The notes under the pieces were generated by a model that saw only the letters and a program-made list of their open reading frames with translations, was not told the origin of the DNA and made no database searches. A stretch of 64,000 nucleotides of DNA from G963665215 sp963665215 (GTDB lineage: Bacteria > Chloroflexota > Dehalococcoidia > Lucifugimonadales > CAUZJF01), in contig CAXXWW010000014.1 in NCBI GenBank assembly GCA_963665215.2, positions 124,001 through 188,000 on the forward strand, read 5' to 3'. The translations under genes and the position numbers were made by a program. Position 1 is the first letter of the stretch, and each line of letters opens with the position of its first letter. Positions 7,421 through 16,643 of this stretch are shown in pieces.

Positions 7421-9034
7421 ATGCCGAAGCCCCGTATGATGTTCTACCACGATGGACGTCACCAGCTAATCTACGCTTACGAGCCGCCGATGCCAAAGGA
7501 GGAGTACGAGTCCCCCGTAGACGAGCTTGCCGGAACGTCAATCGACGCGCTGATGTTCTGCCTTGGGGACGGGCGGACCGTTCTCCACGACACCAAGGTG
7601 GGCGAGCTCTGGGGTCACAATGTGGATAAGTGGCCCAACCTGGGCTTCCGGCGCACGAAACAGATCGCAAAGCAACTCATAGACGAGGGAAACGATCCGC
7701 TGCGCGTGATCTGCGAACGCGCCCACGCCATGGGCATGCTGATATACCCCACGTTGCTGGTCCAGCAGGGCAGGCTGACCGCTGGCGGGGAGGAGGGGCG
7801 TACCTCCAACTTCCGCCTGGAAAACGCGCACCTGGAGATCGGCGCTAGGGGCGACCTGGATCCCAGCTTTTCCGGAATCACGTGTTCGGACTATAAGCAC
7901 CAGGAGGTGCAGGACGAGAGATTTGCCCTGATCGAGGAGACCCTTACAAACTACGATGTAGACGGATTCGAGCTCCAGTTGCTCCGCGCTCCCGCGTGGT
8001 TCCACTACTTCCACCCCGACGAGACTGAAGCCGGCCGGCCGATAATGACCGAGTGGGTGCGGCGCGTCTACGAGGCTGTCAAGAAGAGCGGCCCCGAGCG
8101 GGAGCTGGCCATACGGATTCCCGCCGACGTAGACCTCTGTCTGTCCCGGGGGGTGGACCCCCAGGAGTGGATCAGACAGGGCATCGTAGACGTGATCATC
8201 GGCGAGACGCTCGCCGGCGGAGCGAAGATCGACCCGGTCCTCGATCTGCGCCCGCTGGTAAAGGCGGCAGAGGGCTCGGACTGCCGCATCCACGCCGCGA
8301 TCCAGAGCCATCTGGGGTCGGACCGTCTGGGGGAGGCGCCCATCGCGATGATCCGCGCGATAGCGTCGAACTACTACGCGCAGGGCGTCGATGGGCTCTA
8401 CCTGGCATTCTGGATCTACAACTGGCCCTACAAGGCGTCCTTCTACGAGAAGCTGCGCGAGCTGCCCAACCCGGAGGTGATGGCGCCCAAGGACAAGTAC
8501 TACCACATACCAACAGCCGCGCCCGGGTTTCCCGATCCGGCCATGTCGTCGGAGTTCTCGGTTCCGCTTCCGGCCGATCTGAACTTGGGCGAGCCCGTCA
8601 AGCTCGACCTTACCATCAGCGACGACTTGCCCCGGTGGGACCGTGTCGGCAGGGTGCACGAGCTGCTCTTGCGGATGCGCGTGACTCAGACGACGGGGGT
8701 CGACCGGATCAGCGTCAAGCTGAACGAGAGGGAGTTGCCTGAAGACCGGATGCGCAAGATCAACCGGCAGGCATTCTGGACAGCGCCATACTACGTGGTG
8801 GTGGACAGCGTCTGGCACGTCTACCGATTGGACACGGACTTCTGGCCTGTCATGGGCCCCAACTCGCTGGAGGTGACCCTGACCGAGCGGGACCCTGAGG
8901 TGGCGCACATCCAGGTCCGGCTGCGGGACGTGGAGCTGGAGGTGAAGTACCTGAAGGGCAAAAACTGGTACCGGGGGTTCGTGGACGCCGACCTGGGCGA
9001 GTATGACCAGGGTCCGGGGGTGGTCGAAGAGTAG
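7421..9034 (+). CDS. TIM-barrel glycoside-hydrolase-like protein of unknown function, module copy A
   Basis: A 537-residue protein I cannot assign to a named enzyme. Residues about 1-370 alternate strands and helices as a barrel: VICERAHAMGMLIYP, VDGFELQL, MTEWVRRVYEAVKKSG, ELAIRIPA, GIVDVIIGE, IHAAIQSH and GVDGLYLAFW resemble glycoside-hydrolase barrels of the GHL10/DUF187 kind. Residues about 385-520 look like a beta-sandwich (VKLDLTISDDLP, ISVKLNERELP, NSLEVTL). No signal peptide is visible. AAGGAGG lies upstream of ATG 7421. It is divergent from a Gfo/Idh oxidoreductase, a pairing seen again with a decayed copy at 25041 and an intact one at 57547. A role in sugar-derivative catabolism with its neighbour is inference. 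Confidence 0.7.
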   Translation: MPKPRMMFYHDGRHQLIYAYEPPMPKEEYESPVDELAGTSIDALMFCLGDGRTVLHDTKVGELWGHNVDKWPNLGFRRTKQIAKQLIDEGNDPLRVICERAHAMGMLIYPTLLVQQGRLTAGGEEGRTSNFRLENAHLEIGARGDLDPSFSGITCSDYKHQEVQDERFALIEETLTNYDVDGFELQLLRAPAWFHYFHPDETEAGRPIMTEWVRRVYEAVKKSGPERELAIRIPADVDLCLSRGVDPQEWIRQGIVDVIIGETLAGGAKIDPVLDLRPLVKAAEGSDCRIHAAIQSHLGSDRLGEAPIAMIRAIASNYYAQGVDGLYLAFWIYNWPYKASFYEKLRELPNPEVMAPKDKYYHIPTAAPGFPDPAMSSEFSVPLPADLNLGEPVKLDLTISDDLPRWDRVGRVHELLLRMRVTQTTGVDRISVKLNERELPEDRMRKINRQAFWTAPYYVVVDSVWHVYRLDTDFWPVMGPNSLEVTLTERDPEVAHIQVRLRDVELEVKYLKGKNWYRGFVDADLGEYDQGPGVVEE

Positions 9035-9059
9035 GAGTCGCTGGCGGAGTGTTGCGGGA

Positions 9060-9240
9060 TTCCCCCTCTCCGCGGGAGCCTGTCTTCAAAGTCCCTTCTC
9101 CCTTGGCGGGAGAAGGCTAGGATGAGGGGGTGGCGACGAAAGTCGGCATATGGATTCACGGTGTGGATGATTGCGGCCGCTAGTCGGACCACCCTCACCT
9201 GAATCCTCTCCCTTCGAGGGAGAGGAAGGAACAGATTGCC
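9060..9240. repeat. hairpin-rich intergenic repeat
   Basis: Contains two strong hairpins, CTTCTCCCTTGGCGGGAGAAG at 9097-9117 and CTCTCCCTTCGAGGGAGAG near 9208-9226, with GATGAGGGGGTGG and CCACCCTCACC as outer inverted arms. This is the kind of dispersed intergenic palindrome common in environmental genomes. The remainder of the gap to 9394 shows no gene. Confidence 0.5.
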
Positions 9241-9471
9241 TTCAAAGGCCAGTTCTGAGACTGCGATGATGAATCCCGGGCCACCTCGGCTCGGGCCTGA
9301 CCCTTTCTGAGACTGGCATCATGCCTTCAGCCTGATCTGTCGACTCGATTCGAGGTGGCGCCAGAAGTGCCCTCGGCAAGGCGAGCAGTGACCTTATAGG
9401 AGCCTGGCCCCACGCCCCATCGCAGTCTTGTCCGCTCACCTGGCCGGCGCGCAATCCTCCGGGAGGTAGAA

Positions 9472-10712
9472 ATGATAGGAGTCGTCGGTCATAAAGGTAG
9501 TCGTGGTGTTGAGCTGGTCGTCGGAGTCGACACCCACCAGGATGAGCATGTGGCGGTGGCCATTGACCGTCAGGGGGTCCGCCTAGGGGAGCTTCACACA
9601 GTGGCGACCACCCATGGGTATTTGGAGCTCGAACGGTGGTCCCGGGGCCTGGGAGAGATTCATGCCTTCGGGATTGAAGGCACCGGTTCCTACGGTGCCG
9701 GAGTCGCCCGATTCCTGACCAGTAGGGGCCATACCGTAGTGGAGGTCAACCGGCCCGACCGGTCAACCCGCTATCGGAAGGGGAAGAGCGATCCCACTGA
9801 TGCGGAGATGGCAGCGCGTGCCGTGCTTGCCGGAGTAGCCGATGCCACTCCCAAGTCAGGTGAGGGTGAAGTCGAAATGATCCGTATGTTCAAGAGCACC
9901 AAGGACTCGGCCGTCAAGGCTCGCACCCAGGCAATCAACCAGATGAAGGCCCTGGTTGTCACGGCCCCGGCCCGGCTTCGTGAGCACCTCACTGGCCTCA
10001 CCGCTGGTGCCCTTGTCACCCGGTCCAAGAGCTTCCGGCTTGGTCGTATGGAGGGTCCCACCGCGGCGGCCAAGTATGATTCTCTCGTAAAAAGTCTGTG
10101 TAGGTTGAATTAGAACAAACGTACCCACACCTGGGTACAATATACAGTCTCTGTTCCGCACACTACCCCAACATACGGTAGCGCGCAGATGTGCTAAATC
10201 GCTGGAACTTCCTCAAAACGGGTTTTTACGAGGGAATCAAGTATGCTCTTCGCTCCCTTGCCCGTCGCTACCGTCAACTCGGTAATGAGATAAAGGACCT
10301 GGAGGCCGAGATCCAACGACTCACACGGACGGCAGCCCCAGCCCTGGTGGATGGCTTCGGCATAGGACCAGACACGGCGGCGACCCTCCTCATTGCTGCC
10401 GGGAGTAACCCTGACCGCCTCCACTCCGAGGCTGCCTTCGCCTCCCTGTGCGGTGTCAATCCCATCCCTGCTTCCTCCGGCAAGACCAACAGGCATCGGC
10501 TCAACCGAGGCGGCCACCGCCAGGCCAACGCGGCACTCCATCGCATTGTTGTCGTCAGACTTCGTCATGATGAGCGGACCCAGGCATACATGCGTCGTCG
10601 CACCACCGAGGGAATGAGCAAGGCTGAGGTGATCCGCTGCCTCAAACGCTATGTCGCTCGCGAGGTCTTCTCCGTCCTACGGAACTCAGCCCTATCCCAC
10701 AGCACTCCTTGA
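9472..10712 (+). pseudogene. IS110-family transposase, split by MITE
   Basis: Encodes a DEDD transposase. The first part (9472-10077) carries GVDTHQDEHVAV (first Asp), EGTGSYG (Glu) and KSDPTDAEMAAR (the D-x2-D pair). The C-terminal part (10245-10712) carries the IS110 C domain: GFGIGPDTAATLL, FASLCGVNPIPASSG and the NRGGHRQANAALH block with the conserved serine/histidine region. The insert creates a stop soon after residue 202. Removing the 161-bp insert and one AAGTAT copy joins K201-Y202 in frame to ALRSLARRYRQ, giving a 357-residue protein, a normal family length. The start at 9472 follows GGGAGGT. The gene is inactive as it stands. Confidence 0.88.
10078..10238 (+). mobile_element. 161-bp MITE, copy 1
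   Basis: Non-autonomous element with terminal inverted repeats GATTCTCTCGTAAAAA (left) and TTTTTACGAGGGAATC (right), 15 of 16 matching. AAGTAT is duplicated directly on both sides (10072-10077 and 10239-10244), extendable to 8 bases if the end bases are counted in the target. An internal hairpin GTACCCACACCTGGGTAC is present. It encodes no protein. Copy 2 at 62192-62352 is reverse-oriented and differs at a single base, so movement was recent. Confidence 0.9.
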
Positions 10713-10866
10713 CATCTATAGGAGCATCAGGCTCAAAGGGAGCAGGGATCAGTCGCCACCCCATCGAGGGAGTCGAGGTTTTTGGGTCCTCTGGACTCCA
10801 CAGATTGATACGGGTAAACTCGACCAAAATAGTGCGGCCCTGCCGCTAAAAAGGGGAAGTCTGATT

Positions 10867-11817
10867 ATGGAATCGTCCGCGCCGACGGAGAGCGAGGTCC
10901 TCGGGTACATGGAGTCCCTCAGGAACTGGGGACTCTGGGGAGATGAGGACGAGCTGGGGACACTGAATCTCATAACGCCCGAGAAACGGGTCGACGCCGC
11001 AAGGCTGGTTACTGATGGTGTCACGGTGAGCTGCGCCCGGCCGGTAACGACAGATATAGACGCTGATACTACGTTTCAAGTAGTCAGGCACATGGTGGAC
11101 AGCGGTGAAGGACGAGACTCCGACTCACCTGACAGGGCACGCACCCGCCGCGGAGCGGCCGAGTTCATCGGCATGGTGTTCCATGGGAGCAGCGTCACCC
11201 ACGTTGACAGCCTCTCTCACTACTCGTGGTCCGGCGAGATGTACAATGGAATACCGGCCAGCAGGGTGACGTCCCGGGAGGGCGCCCAGGCGCTCTCGGT
11301 GGAGGAGGCGCACCAGGGGGTCGTTTCCAGGGGAGTTCTGCTGGACGTGAGCGCGGCCCGCGGAGGCGACTGGTTGGAGCCGGGCGAAGGCGTCATGCCC
11401 GAGGACCTGGACGCGGCGGAGCGGGCGGCGGGAGTCGCAGTCGAGCCGGGTGATATTCTGCTGGTCCGCACGGGAAACTACCGCCGCAGGCAAGAGCTGG
11501 GGCCGTGGGACCCCGACTCGGAAGGTATGCCGGCCTGCCACGTGGCGTGCGCTCCGTGGTTCCACCAGCGGCGGATCGCCATGTTGGGCACCGATACCCC
11601 AAACGAGCTGAGGCCCAATCCCTATCAGAGCCTCTCGAGTGCTTTTCACACGGTGGCGCTCGTGGCTATGGGGTTGTGGCTGATCGACAACTGTGATCTT
11701 GAAGGGCTGGCCGAGGCCTGTGCACAGCGGTCTCGCTTCGAGTTTCTGGCCACGGTGAACCCGCTGAGGCTGCGCAACGTCACCGGCTCGCCGGTCAACC
11801 CGGTGGCCGTGTTCTGA
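10867..11817 (+). CDS. cyclase family / kynurenine-formamidase-like metal hydrolase
   Basis: A 316-residue member of the cyclase family (PF04199), metal-dependent amidases/hydrolases that include kynurenine formamidase and isatin hydrolase. The metal-binding motif reads HGSSVTHVDSLSH near residues 103-115, matching the family pattern HxGTHxDxxxH with S-V in place of G. GVLLDVSAARGG and GDILLVRTG are also typical. ATG 10867 follows GGGGAAG; a longer upstream reading would run through the end of the IS110 element and is rejected. It stands between the IS element and an SDR on the same strand. The substrate cannot be deduced. Confidence 0.8.
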   Translation: MESSAPTESEVLGYMESLRNWGLWGDEDELGTLNLITPEKRVDAARLVTDGVTVSCARPVTTDIDADTTFQVVRHMVDSGEGRDSDSPDRARTRRGAAEFIGMVFHGSSVTHVDSLSHYSWSGEMYNGIPASRVTSREGAQALSVEEAHQGVVSRGVLLDVSAARGGDWLEPGEGVMPEDLDAAERAAGVAVEPGDILLVRTGNYRRRQELGPWDPDSEGMPACHVACAPWFHQRRIAMLGTDTPNELRPNPYQSLSSAFHTVALVAMGLWLIDNCDLEGLAEACAQRSRFEFLATVNPLRLRNVTGSPVNPVAVF

Positions 11818-12153
11818 GGTGGCTGGCCACACCGACAGGGACACCGCCGCGAACAATTTGAGCACTGAAGGTGTTGGTGCGTGATTGCCATCGTGGCTCA
11901 CGTCGAGAATGCGTACCTTGCTCGGGCCCAGTCAGTTTGAGATGGGCAATTCCGGCCAGAGCTTGCTTGACCAGTCTGTCGTTTGGCGAATTCGCAGGAC
12001 TTGAAGCGGTCCCTCTTGTTTGCAAATTTTGATGGGGGCTTACCACAGTTTCATTCGGCCGAAGCACTGTCATTCTTGCTTTGTGCGCCAAGGTACGGTC
12101 AAGGCGAAGGCACGCCATGGCACCGCCGGGCAGGGGTGTGTCAAGGAGGAGCC
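11818..12153. other. intergenic stretch without recognised feature
   Basis: 336 bases between the cyclase gene and the SDR. Apart from the strong ribosome site AAGGAGGAG just before 12154, I see no gene, RNA or repeat here. Confidence 0.5.
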
Positions 12154-12921
12154 ATGACCTGGAGCGTATCCGCGGGCTTGGAGGGCAAGGGGGTAGTCGT
12201 CACGGGAGCGGCAGGCGGTATAGGCCGAGCGGTCGCGGCAGCATTCTCTTCGGCGGGAGCCAGAGTGTGCGCCGTGGACCTCGACCAGCATGCGGTAGAT
12301 GAGGTCGTCGCCTCTCTCGAGGAGCCGGGGCGTCATATTTCGATCGCTTCTGATCTTGCCGACCTGGCAACCCACGAGCCGCTGTTAAGCAGGGCGATGA
12401 AGGGGCTTGGTCGCCTGGACGTGCTCGCCCATGTTGCAGGGGTGCTTCGACGCCGTGGCAGCATCAGCGAGGTCACGGAGGACGACTGGGATGCTCAGCT
12501 GGACACCAACCTGAAGGCCGGGTTCTTCCTGAACCGTGCCGCTGCGGGGCTGATGCGGGAGCAGGGACGAGGCGGTCGCATCATAAACTTCACCTCCCAG
12601 GGGTGGTTGACGGGCGGGTTCGGCGGCTCGGTGGTCTACGCCGCCAGCAAAGGAGGGATAGTCTCCATGAGTCGGGGGCTGGCCAGGAGCTTTGCCGGCG
12701 ACGGGATCTTGGTCAACACGGTCGCACCCGGCGCCGTGGACACCCAGATGATGAAAGGCCTTTCTGAGGAGGACCTCCAAGCGTTCGTTAGCCAGATCCC
12801 ACTTGGGCGGCTAGCGCAGCCAGAGGAGATCGCCGGCGCTGTCGTTTTCCTTGCCTCGGACCACGCAGGATACATAACCGGCGCGACGATCAACCTGAGC
12901 GGCGGCCAAATCATGTATTAG
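12154..12921 (+). CDS. short-chain dehydrogenase/reductase
   Basis: A 255-residue classical SDR, NAD(P)-dependent oxidoreductase. Seen: cofactor motif TGAAGGIGRA at about 18-27, acidic D at the end of the second strand (AVDLD), HVAG in place of NNAG, catalytic serine in NFTSQG, and YAASKGG (YxxxK) near 163-169, then the VAPGAVDT segment. ATG 12154 has AAGGAGGAG in front; the longer upstream frame has no ribosome site. It ends 8 bases before the converging Asp-box gene. The substrate is not predictable; sugar acids or cyclic alcohols are usual for such neighbourhoods. Confidence 0.85.
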   Translation: MTWSVSAGLEGKGVVVTGAAGGIGRAVAAAFSSAGARVCAVDLDQHAVDEVVASLEEPGRHISIASDLADLATHEPLLSRAMKGLGRLDVLAHVAGVLRRRGSISEVTEDDWDAQLDTNLKAGFFLNRAAAGLMREQGRGGRIINFTSQGWLTGGFGGSVVYAASKGGIVSMSRGLARSFAGDGILVNTVAPGAVDTQMMKGLSEEDLQAFVSQIPLGRLAQPEEIAGAVVFLASDHAGYITGATINLSGGQIMY

Positions 12922-12929
12922 CGAATCTG

Positions 12930-14291
12930 TTATCGTGCTTCCAGGCGGAAGAAGCTGCCGGCGATGTGGCGCGTCCCCCCGAAGTTATTGCCATCGTCCT
13001 CCATGAAGTAGTAGGCCGTGAAGATACGTCCATCGTCGAGTTGCGTGGCGACCGGATAACCCAAATCCCCGCCACTCGCGTCGTCGCGAACGATCGCCTC
13101 GGCGGACCAGGTTGCCCCGTCGTCCTCACTGACGATCAGCCCGATGCCTGCGGGCCGCTTGCGCCGCGCGAATATCACCACGATCCGGCCGTCACGCAGG
13201 CGCATCGGCCAGGGAGAGCGGTAATGCACCCCGGGGGCACCCCACCACGCGCTTGGAGGCGCCACTGCCTTGAAATATGACCCATCCTCTTTGACCGGAA
13301 GATTATAGAGGGGAGAACGAAAGCCGCCGGGCCATGCCGGATAGATGTATTCATCACTCTTCACAACTGGCGGGTCTGGCTTGCGCCGAGCCGCCCAGGG
13401 CGATTGTCCCCACGCCACAATTGGCTTCGGCTGGCTCCAGGTATAGCCGCCATCGTCGGAATGGGCCATCTCAATCGCGTTACGGATGCCGCGTAACCTG
13501 AGCATATAGCACTGCAGCCGGCCGCTGGGCAACAGGAGCAGCTGTTGGTAAACGAGCTCCCCCAGGCCTATTGCGTCGCGGGCCACTTCGGCAACGTATT
13601 CCCAGGTGAGGCCATTGTCGTCGGAACCGAAGACAGCCACGACGAAGGGCGCGTTCGGCGTGGGGCCGCAGCAGTACATTGCACCCATGAGCGTGCCGTC
13701 AGGGAATTGCACCAGGGGATGTGCATCTCTATAGACGGGCCCTCCATTGGGGTTGGTGACGCGGGTCGGCACCGTCTCCCAGGTGCGGCCGCGGTCCCCT
13801 GACCTGAAGGCGAAGCATTCTAAGCTGGGGCGCCCGTCGGCGCTATATTTACCGTTCAGATCGCTCTCGCCCTCGATTATTACCCGCCCAGTCGCTGTGC
13901 GGGTAAAGTACACCGCCGCGTCCGGACTGGTGAGGTCGATCTGCTCCCGGGCCACACCGGGCTCGTCGGCCCGATATAAGATCGATCGCTTCTCCTCCAG
14001 GGGACGCGACTCATCCCACACCACCACATCGTTTTCTCTCGGCCAGGTCTCACCATGGTCCAGAGACCGCTGGAGTAGAATCTTTGCCCGGCTGGCGTAG
14101 CCCGTCGTGAAGGAGTGGTCAATGTCTGCCACAACTTGGTATCGGGACGGCGCGTGGGAGTGGAGCACCGCGATCTCGCCGTTTCCATAGTTATAGATAC
14201 CGCTTTGGCGCGGATGGCCGCAGTAGCGGTCCTTGCTATAGCAGAGCTTGATATGGTGCATTTCTGCGAGTTCTGGTGCGACACGGTTCAT
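12930..14291 (-). CDS. sialidase-like Asp-box (BNR) beta-propeller protein 2
   Basis: A 453-residue protein with at least five Asp-box repeats of the form SxDxGxTW: SLDHGETW, SGDRGRTW, SDDNGLTW, SDDGGYTW and SEDDGATW, the mark of six-bladed sialidase-type propellers. Many such proteins are glycoside hydrolases, but the sialidase arginine triad cannot be confirmed here. No signal peptide is seen. ATG 14291 is chosen since AGGAGA lies 6 bases upstream; the same arrangement occurs in the paralogue at 14468. It is the downstream copy of a tandem duplication and probably cotranscribed with it and with the uronate-dehydrogenase-like gene. Confidence 0.78.
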   Translation of the reverse strand: MNRVAPELAEMHHIKLCYSKDRYCGHPRQSGIYNYGNGEIAVLHSHAPSRYQVVADIDHSFTTGYASRAKILLQRSLDHGETWPRENDVVVWDESRPLEEKRSILYRADEPGVAREQIDLTSPDAAVYFTRTATGRVIIEGESDLNGKYSADGRPSLECFAFRSGDRGRTWETVPTRVTNPNGGPVYRDAHPLVQFPDGTLMGAMYCCGPTPNAPFVVAVFGSDDNGLTWEYVAEVARDAIGLGELVYQQLLLLPSGRLQCYMLRLRGIRNAIEMAHSDDGGYTWSQPKPIVAWGQSPWAARRKPDPPVVKSDEYIYPAWPGGFRSPLYNLPVKEDGSYFKAVAPPSAWWGAPGVHYRSPWPMRLRDGRIVVIFARRKRPAGIGLIVSEDDGATWSAEAIVRDDASGGDLGYPVATQLDDGRIFTAYYFMEDDGNNFGGTRHIAGSFFRLEAR

Positions 14292-14467
14292 GTTGATCTC
14301 TCCTAAACTCATGATTGTGCTACGCATGTGTGGGCCGACGTGCCAGAGGGGACCAGGGCTTGGCTATTACAGAGCAGCCCGGAAGGCCAGCGACCGCGAC
14401 CGCGGAGATGAGTAGATTCCTGCTGCGACGGACCTGGCCAGGTATGCCTCGAGTGACGAAGCACTAA

Positions 14468-15805
14468 CTATGCCAGGCGGAAGAAGCTGCCGGCGATGTG
14501 GCGCGTCCCCCCGAAATTGTTGCCATCGTCCTCCATGAAGTAGTAGGCCGTGAAGATACGTCCATCGTCGAGTTGCGTGGCGACCGGATAACCCAAATCC
14601 CCGCCACTCCCGTCGTCGCGAACAATTGCCTCGGCGGACCAGGTGGCCCCGTCGTCCTCACTGACGAACAGCCCGATGCCTGTGGGTCGCTTGCGCCGCG
14701 CGAATAGCACCACAATCCGGCCGTCACGCAGACGCATTGGCCAGGGCGAGCGGTAATGCACCCTGAGCCCACCCCACCACGAGCTCGGAGGCGCCACTGC
14801 CTTGAAATATGACCCATCCTCTTTAACGGGAAGATTATAGTAGTGTGAACCAACAGGCCATGCTGGATAGACATATTCATCACTCTTTACAGCTGCCGCG
14901 TCTGGCATGCGACGACCCGCCCAGGGCGATTGTCCCCACGCCACAATTGGCTTCGGCTGGCTCCAGCTATAGCCGCCATCGTCGGAATGGGCCATCTGAA
15001 TCGCGTTACGCATGCCAAGTTTACTGAGCATATAGCACTGCAGCCGGCCGCTGGGCAGCAGGAGCAGCCCTGGGTATGTGATGGCCCCCAAACCCGTTGG
15101 GTCGCGGGCCACTTCGGCAACGTATTCCCAGGTGAGGCCATTGTCGTCGGAACCGTAGACAGCCACGGCGACGGAGTCGCTTTGCTCGGAAATGTCCTCT
15201 GCGGACATGGGTTCGTGACAGCTCGCCACACCCATAAGCGTACCATCGGGGAATTGCACCAGCGGATGGCCATGTCTAACGACGTACCCTCCATAGGGTT
15301 CGGTGTTGGCGCGCGTGGGCACCGTCTCCCAGGTGCGGCCCCGGTCCCCTGACCTGAAGCCGAAGCATTGTAAGGTGGGTTGCCCGTAGGCATTTGCCGT
15401 GCCAGTCGCTGCGTGGGCAAAGTGGACCGCCGCGTCCGGGCAGGTGAGGTCGATCTGCTGCCGGGCCACACCAGGCTCGTCGGCCCGGTATAAGATCGCT
15501 CGCTTCTCCTCCAGGGGAAGCGACTCATCCCACACCACCACATCGTTTTCTCTCGGCCAGGTCTCGCCGTGATCCAGGGACCGCTGGAGTAGGATCTTTG
15601 CCCGGCTCCAGGGGCCCGTCCTGTAGGAGTGGGAAATGTCGGCCACGACATGGTACCGGGACGGCGCGTGGTAGTGCAACACTGCGATCTCGCCGTTCCC
15701 AAAGTTGAAGATACCGCCCATGCGCGGCCAAGAGCAGTAGCGGTCCTTGCTATAGCAGAGCTTGATGTGGTGCATATCTGTGAGTTCTGGTGCGATGCGG
15801 TTCAT
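14468..15805 (-). CDS. sialidase-like Asp-box (BNR) beta-propeller protein 1
   Basis: A 445-residue protein, paralogue of its downstream neighbour: most residues are identical by eye, down to the terminal GGTRHIAGSFFRL. Asp boxes SLDHGETW, SGDRGRTW, SDDNGLTW, SDDGGYSW and SEDDGATW are visible. Copies differ mainly in short insertions near residues 130-145 and 190-205. ATG 15805 follows AGGAGAGATCACC. It lies 28 bases after the NAD-dependent epimerase-like gene, so an operon is likely. A carbohydrate-binding or glycoside-hydrolase role fits the context, but the enzyme class is not proven. Confidence 0.78.
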   Translation of the reverse strand: MNRIAPELTDMHHIKLCYSKDRYCSWPRMGGIFNFGNGEIAVLHYHAPSRYHVVADISHSYRTGPWSRAKILLQRSLDHGETWPRENDVVVWDESLPLEEKRAILYRADEPGVARQQIDLTCPDAAVHFAHAATGTANAYGQPTLQCFGFRSGDRGRTWETVPTRANTEPYGGYVVRHGHPLVQFPDGTLMGVASCHEPMSAEDISEQSDSVAVAVYGSDDNGLTWEYVAEVARDPTGLGAITYPGLLLLPSGRLQCYMLSKLGMRNAIQMAHSDDGGYSWSQPKPIVAWGQSPWAGRRMPDAAAVKSDEYVYPAWPVGSHYYNLPVKEDGSYFKAVAPPSSWWGGLRVHYRSPWPMRLRDGRIVVLFARRKRPTGIGLFVSEDDGATWSAEAIVRDDGSGGDLGYPVATQLDDGRIFTAYYFMEDDGNNFGGTRHIAGSFFRLA

Positions 15806-15833
15806 GGTGATCTCTCCTGAACTCATGACTGTG

Positions 15834-16643
15834 CTACGGATGTGCGTGCCGGTAGTACGTTCCGGCAGGGCCGGCTTGAGAGTCCAGCTCCTCGCCGGCG
15901 TCGTCTTGAGGGCGGTAACCCAGAACGCTCTGCGCCGTCTCGATCTCGTGAATGCGTAGGCTGTTGCCGGACATGCCGTAGACGATCTGATATCCGACTG
16001 ACTGGGGAGCGTCGATGCTGCGCTCGATAAGCTGCGCGGCGTCTCGATGGCTAAGCCACATGGCCAGTCCCGGGTATGATCGGCGCTGCCAGCCCTCCTC
16101 CATCAGGACCCCACCGATGCGCAGGGCTATGAACGAGATGCCGTACTTGTCGAAGTACAATCTCCCGATCGCCTCGCCGAACGTCTTGCTGACCCCGTAT
16201 AGACAGTCGGGACGCAGCAGGTCCGTCGTTAGCTGTGGGATCGGCCTCGAGACCTCGTCAATGCGGCCCTCGAACACTGCCTTATACGGGTCGTCCTTCT
16301 CCGGGTAGTAGCCCACCACATGGTTGGTGCTGGCGAAGACAACCCTGCGGACGCCGGCCTCCCTGCACGCCTCCAGGACGTTGTAGGTCCCCACGATGTT
16401 GTTTGGCAGCACGGACTCCCACGCCGCCGAGCCGCTGCCGTCGGCGGCCAGATGGACGACAGTACCCACCCCGTCGAAGGCGGGACGCATCGCCTCGCGG
16501 TCCGCCAGATCGGCGACGTGACTCTCGACCCCTTCGACGGGCACACGGTCTAGGCCGCTCAGCTCATACTTCGAGCCCAGGTCCCGTCGCACGATGCCAC
16601 CTATGCCGCCAGCGATGCCGGTCACCAGGACTCTTCTTGTCAC
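15834..16643 (-). CDS. NAD-dependent epimerase/dehydratase, uronate-dehydrogenase-like
   Basis: A 269-residue extended SDR. Seen: TGIAGGIGG glycine motif near residues 8-16, HLAADGS, a serine-containing FASTNHVVG near 108-116, and YGVSK (YxxxK) about residue 150. Short length, the ASTNHVVGYY segment and absence of the sugar-nucleotide C domain recall uronate dehydrogenases, which oxidise aldohexuronates to aldarolactones with NAD. Start GTG 16643 is preceded by AGGAGGTCGAC. It heads a minus-strand run with the two Asp-box proteins, consistent with release and oxidation of an acidic sugar (inference). Confidence 0.78.
   Translation of the reverse strand: MTRRVLVTGIAGGIGGIVRRDLGSKYELSGLDRVPVEGVESHVADLADREAMRPAFDGVGTVVHLAADGSGSAAWESVLPNNIVGTYNVLEACREAGVRRVVFASTNHVVGYYPEKDDPYKAVFEGRIDEVSRPIPQLTTDLLRPDCLYGVSKTFGEAIGRLYFDKYGISFIALRIGGVLMEEGWQRRSYPGLAMWLSHRDAAQLIERSIDAPQSVGYQIVYGMSGNSLRIHEIETAQSVLGYRPQDDAGEELDSQAGPAGTYYRHAHP

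Larger units (their letters stand above)
9395..10725 (+). mobile_element. IS110-family insertion sequence, interrupted by MITE
   Basis: An IS110-type transposase gene with flanking non-coding ends. TATAGGAGC occurs at both 9395-9403 and 10717-10725 and may mark the target or ends, since this family lacks strong inverted repeats. The exact boundaries are uncertain. The element is disabled by a 161-bp insertion at 10078-10238. Confidence 0.55.

Noticed and set aside
7538..8908. A 456-codon minus-strand frame
   Set aside because: Shadow of the barrel gene at 7421; composition is not protein-like.
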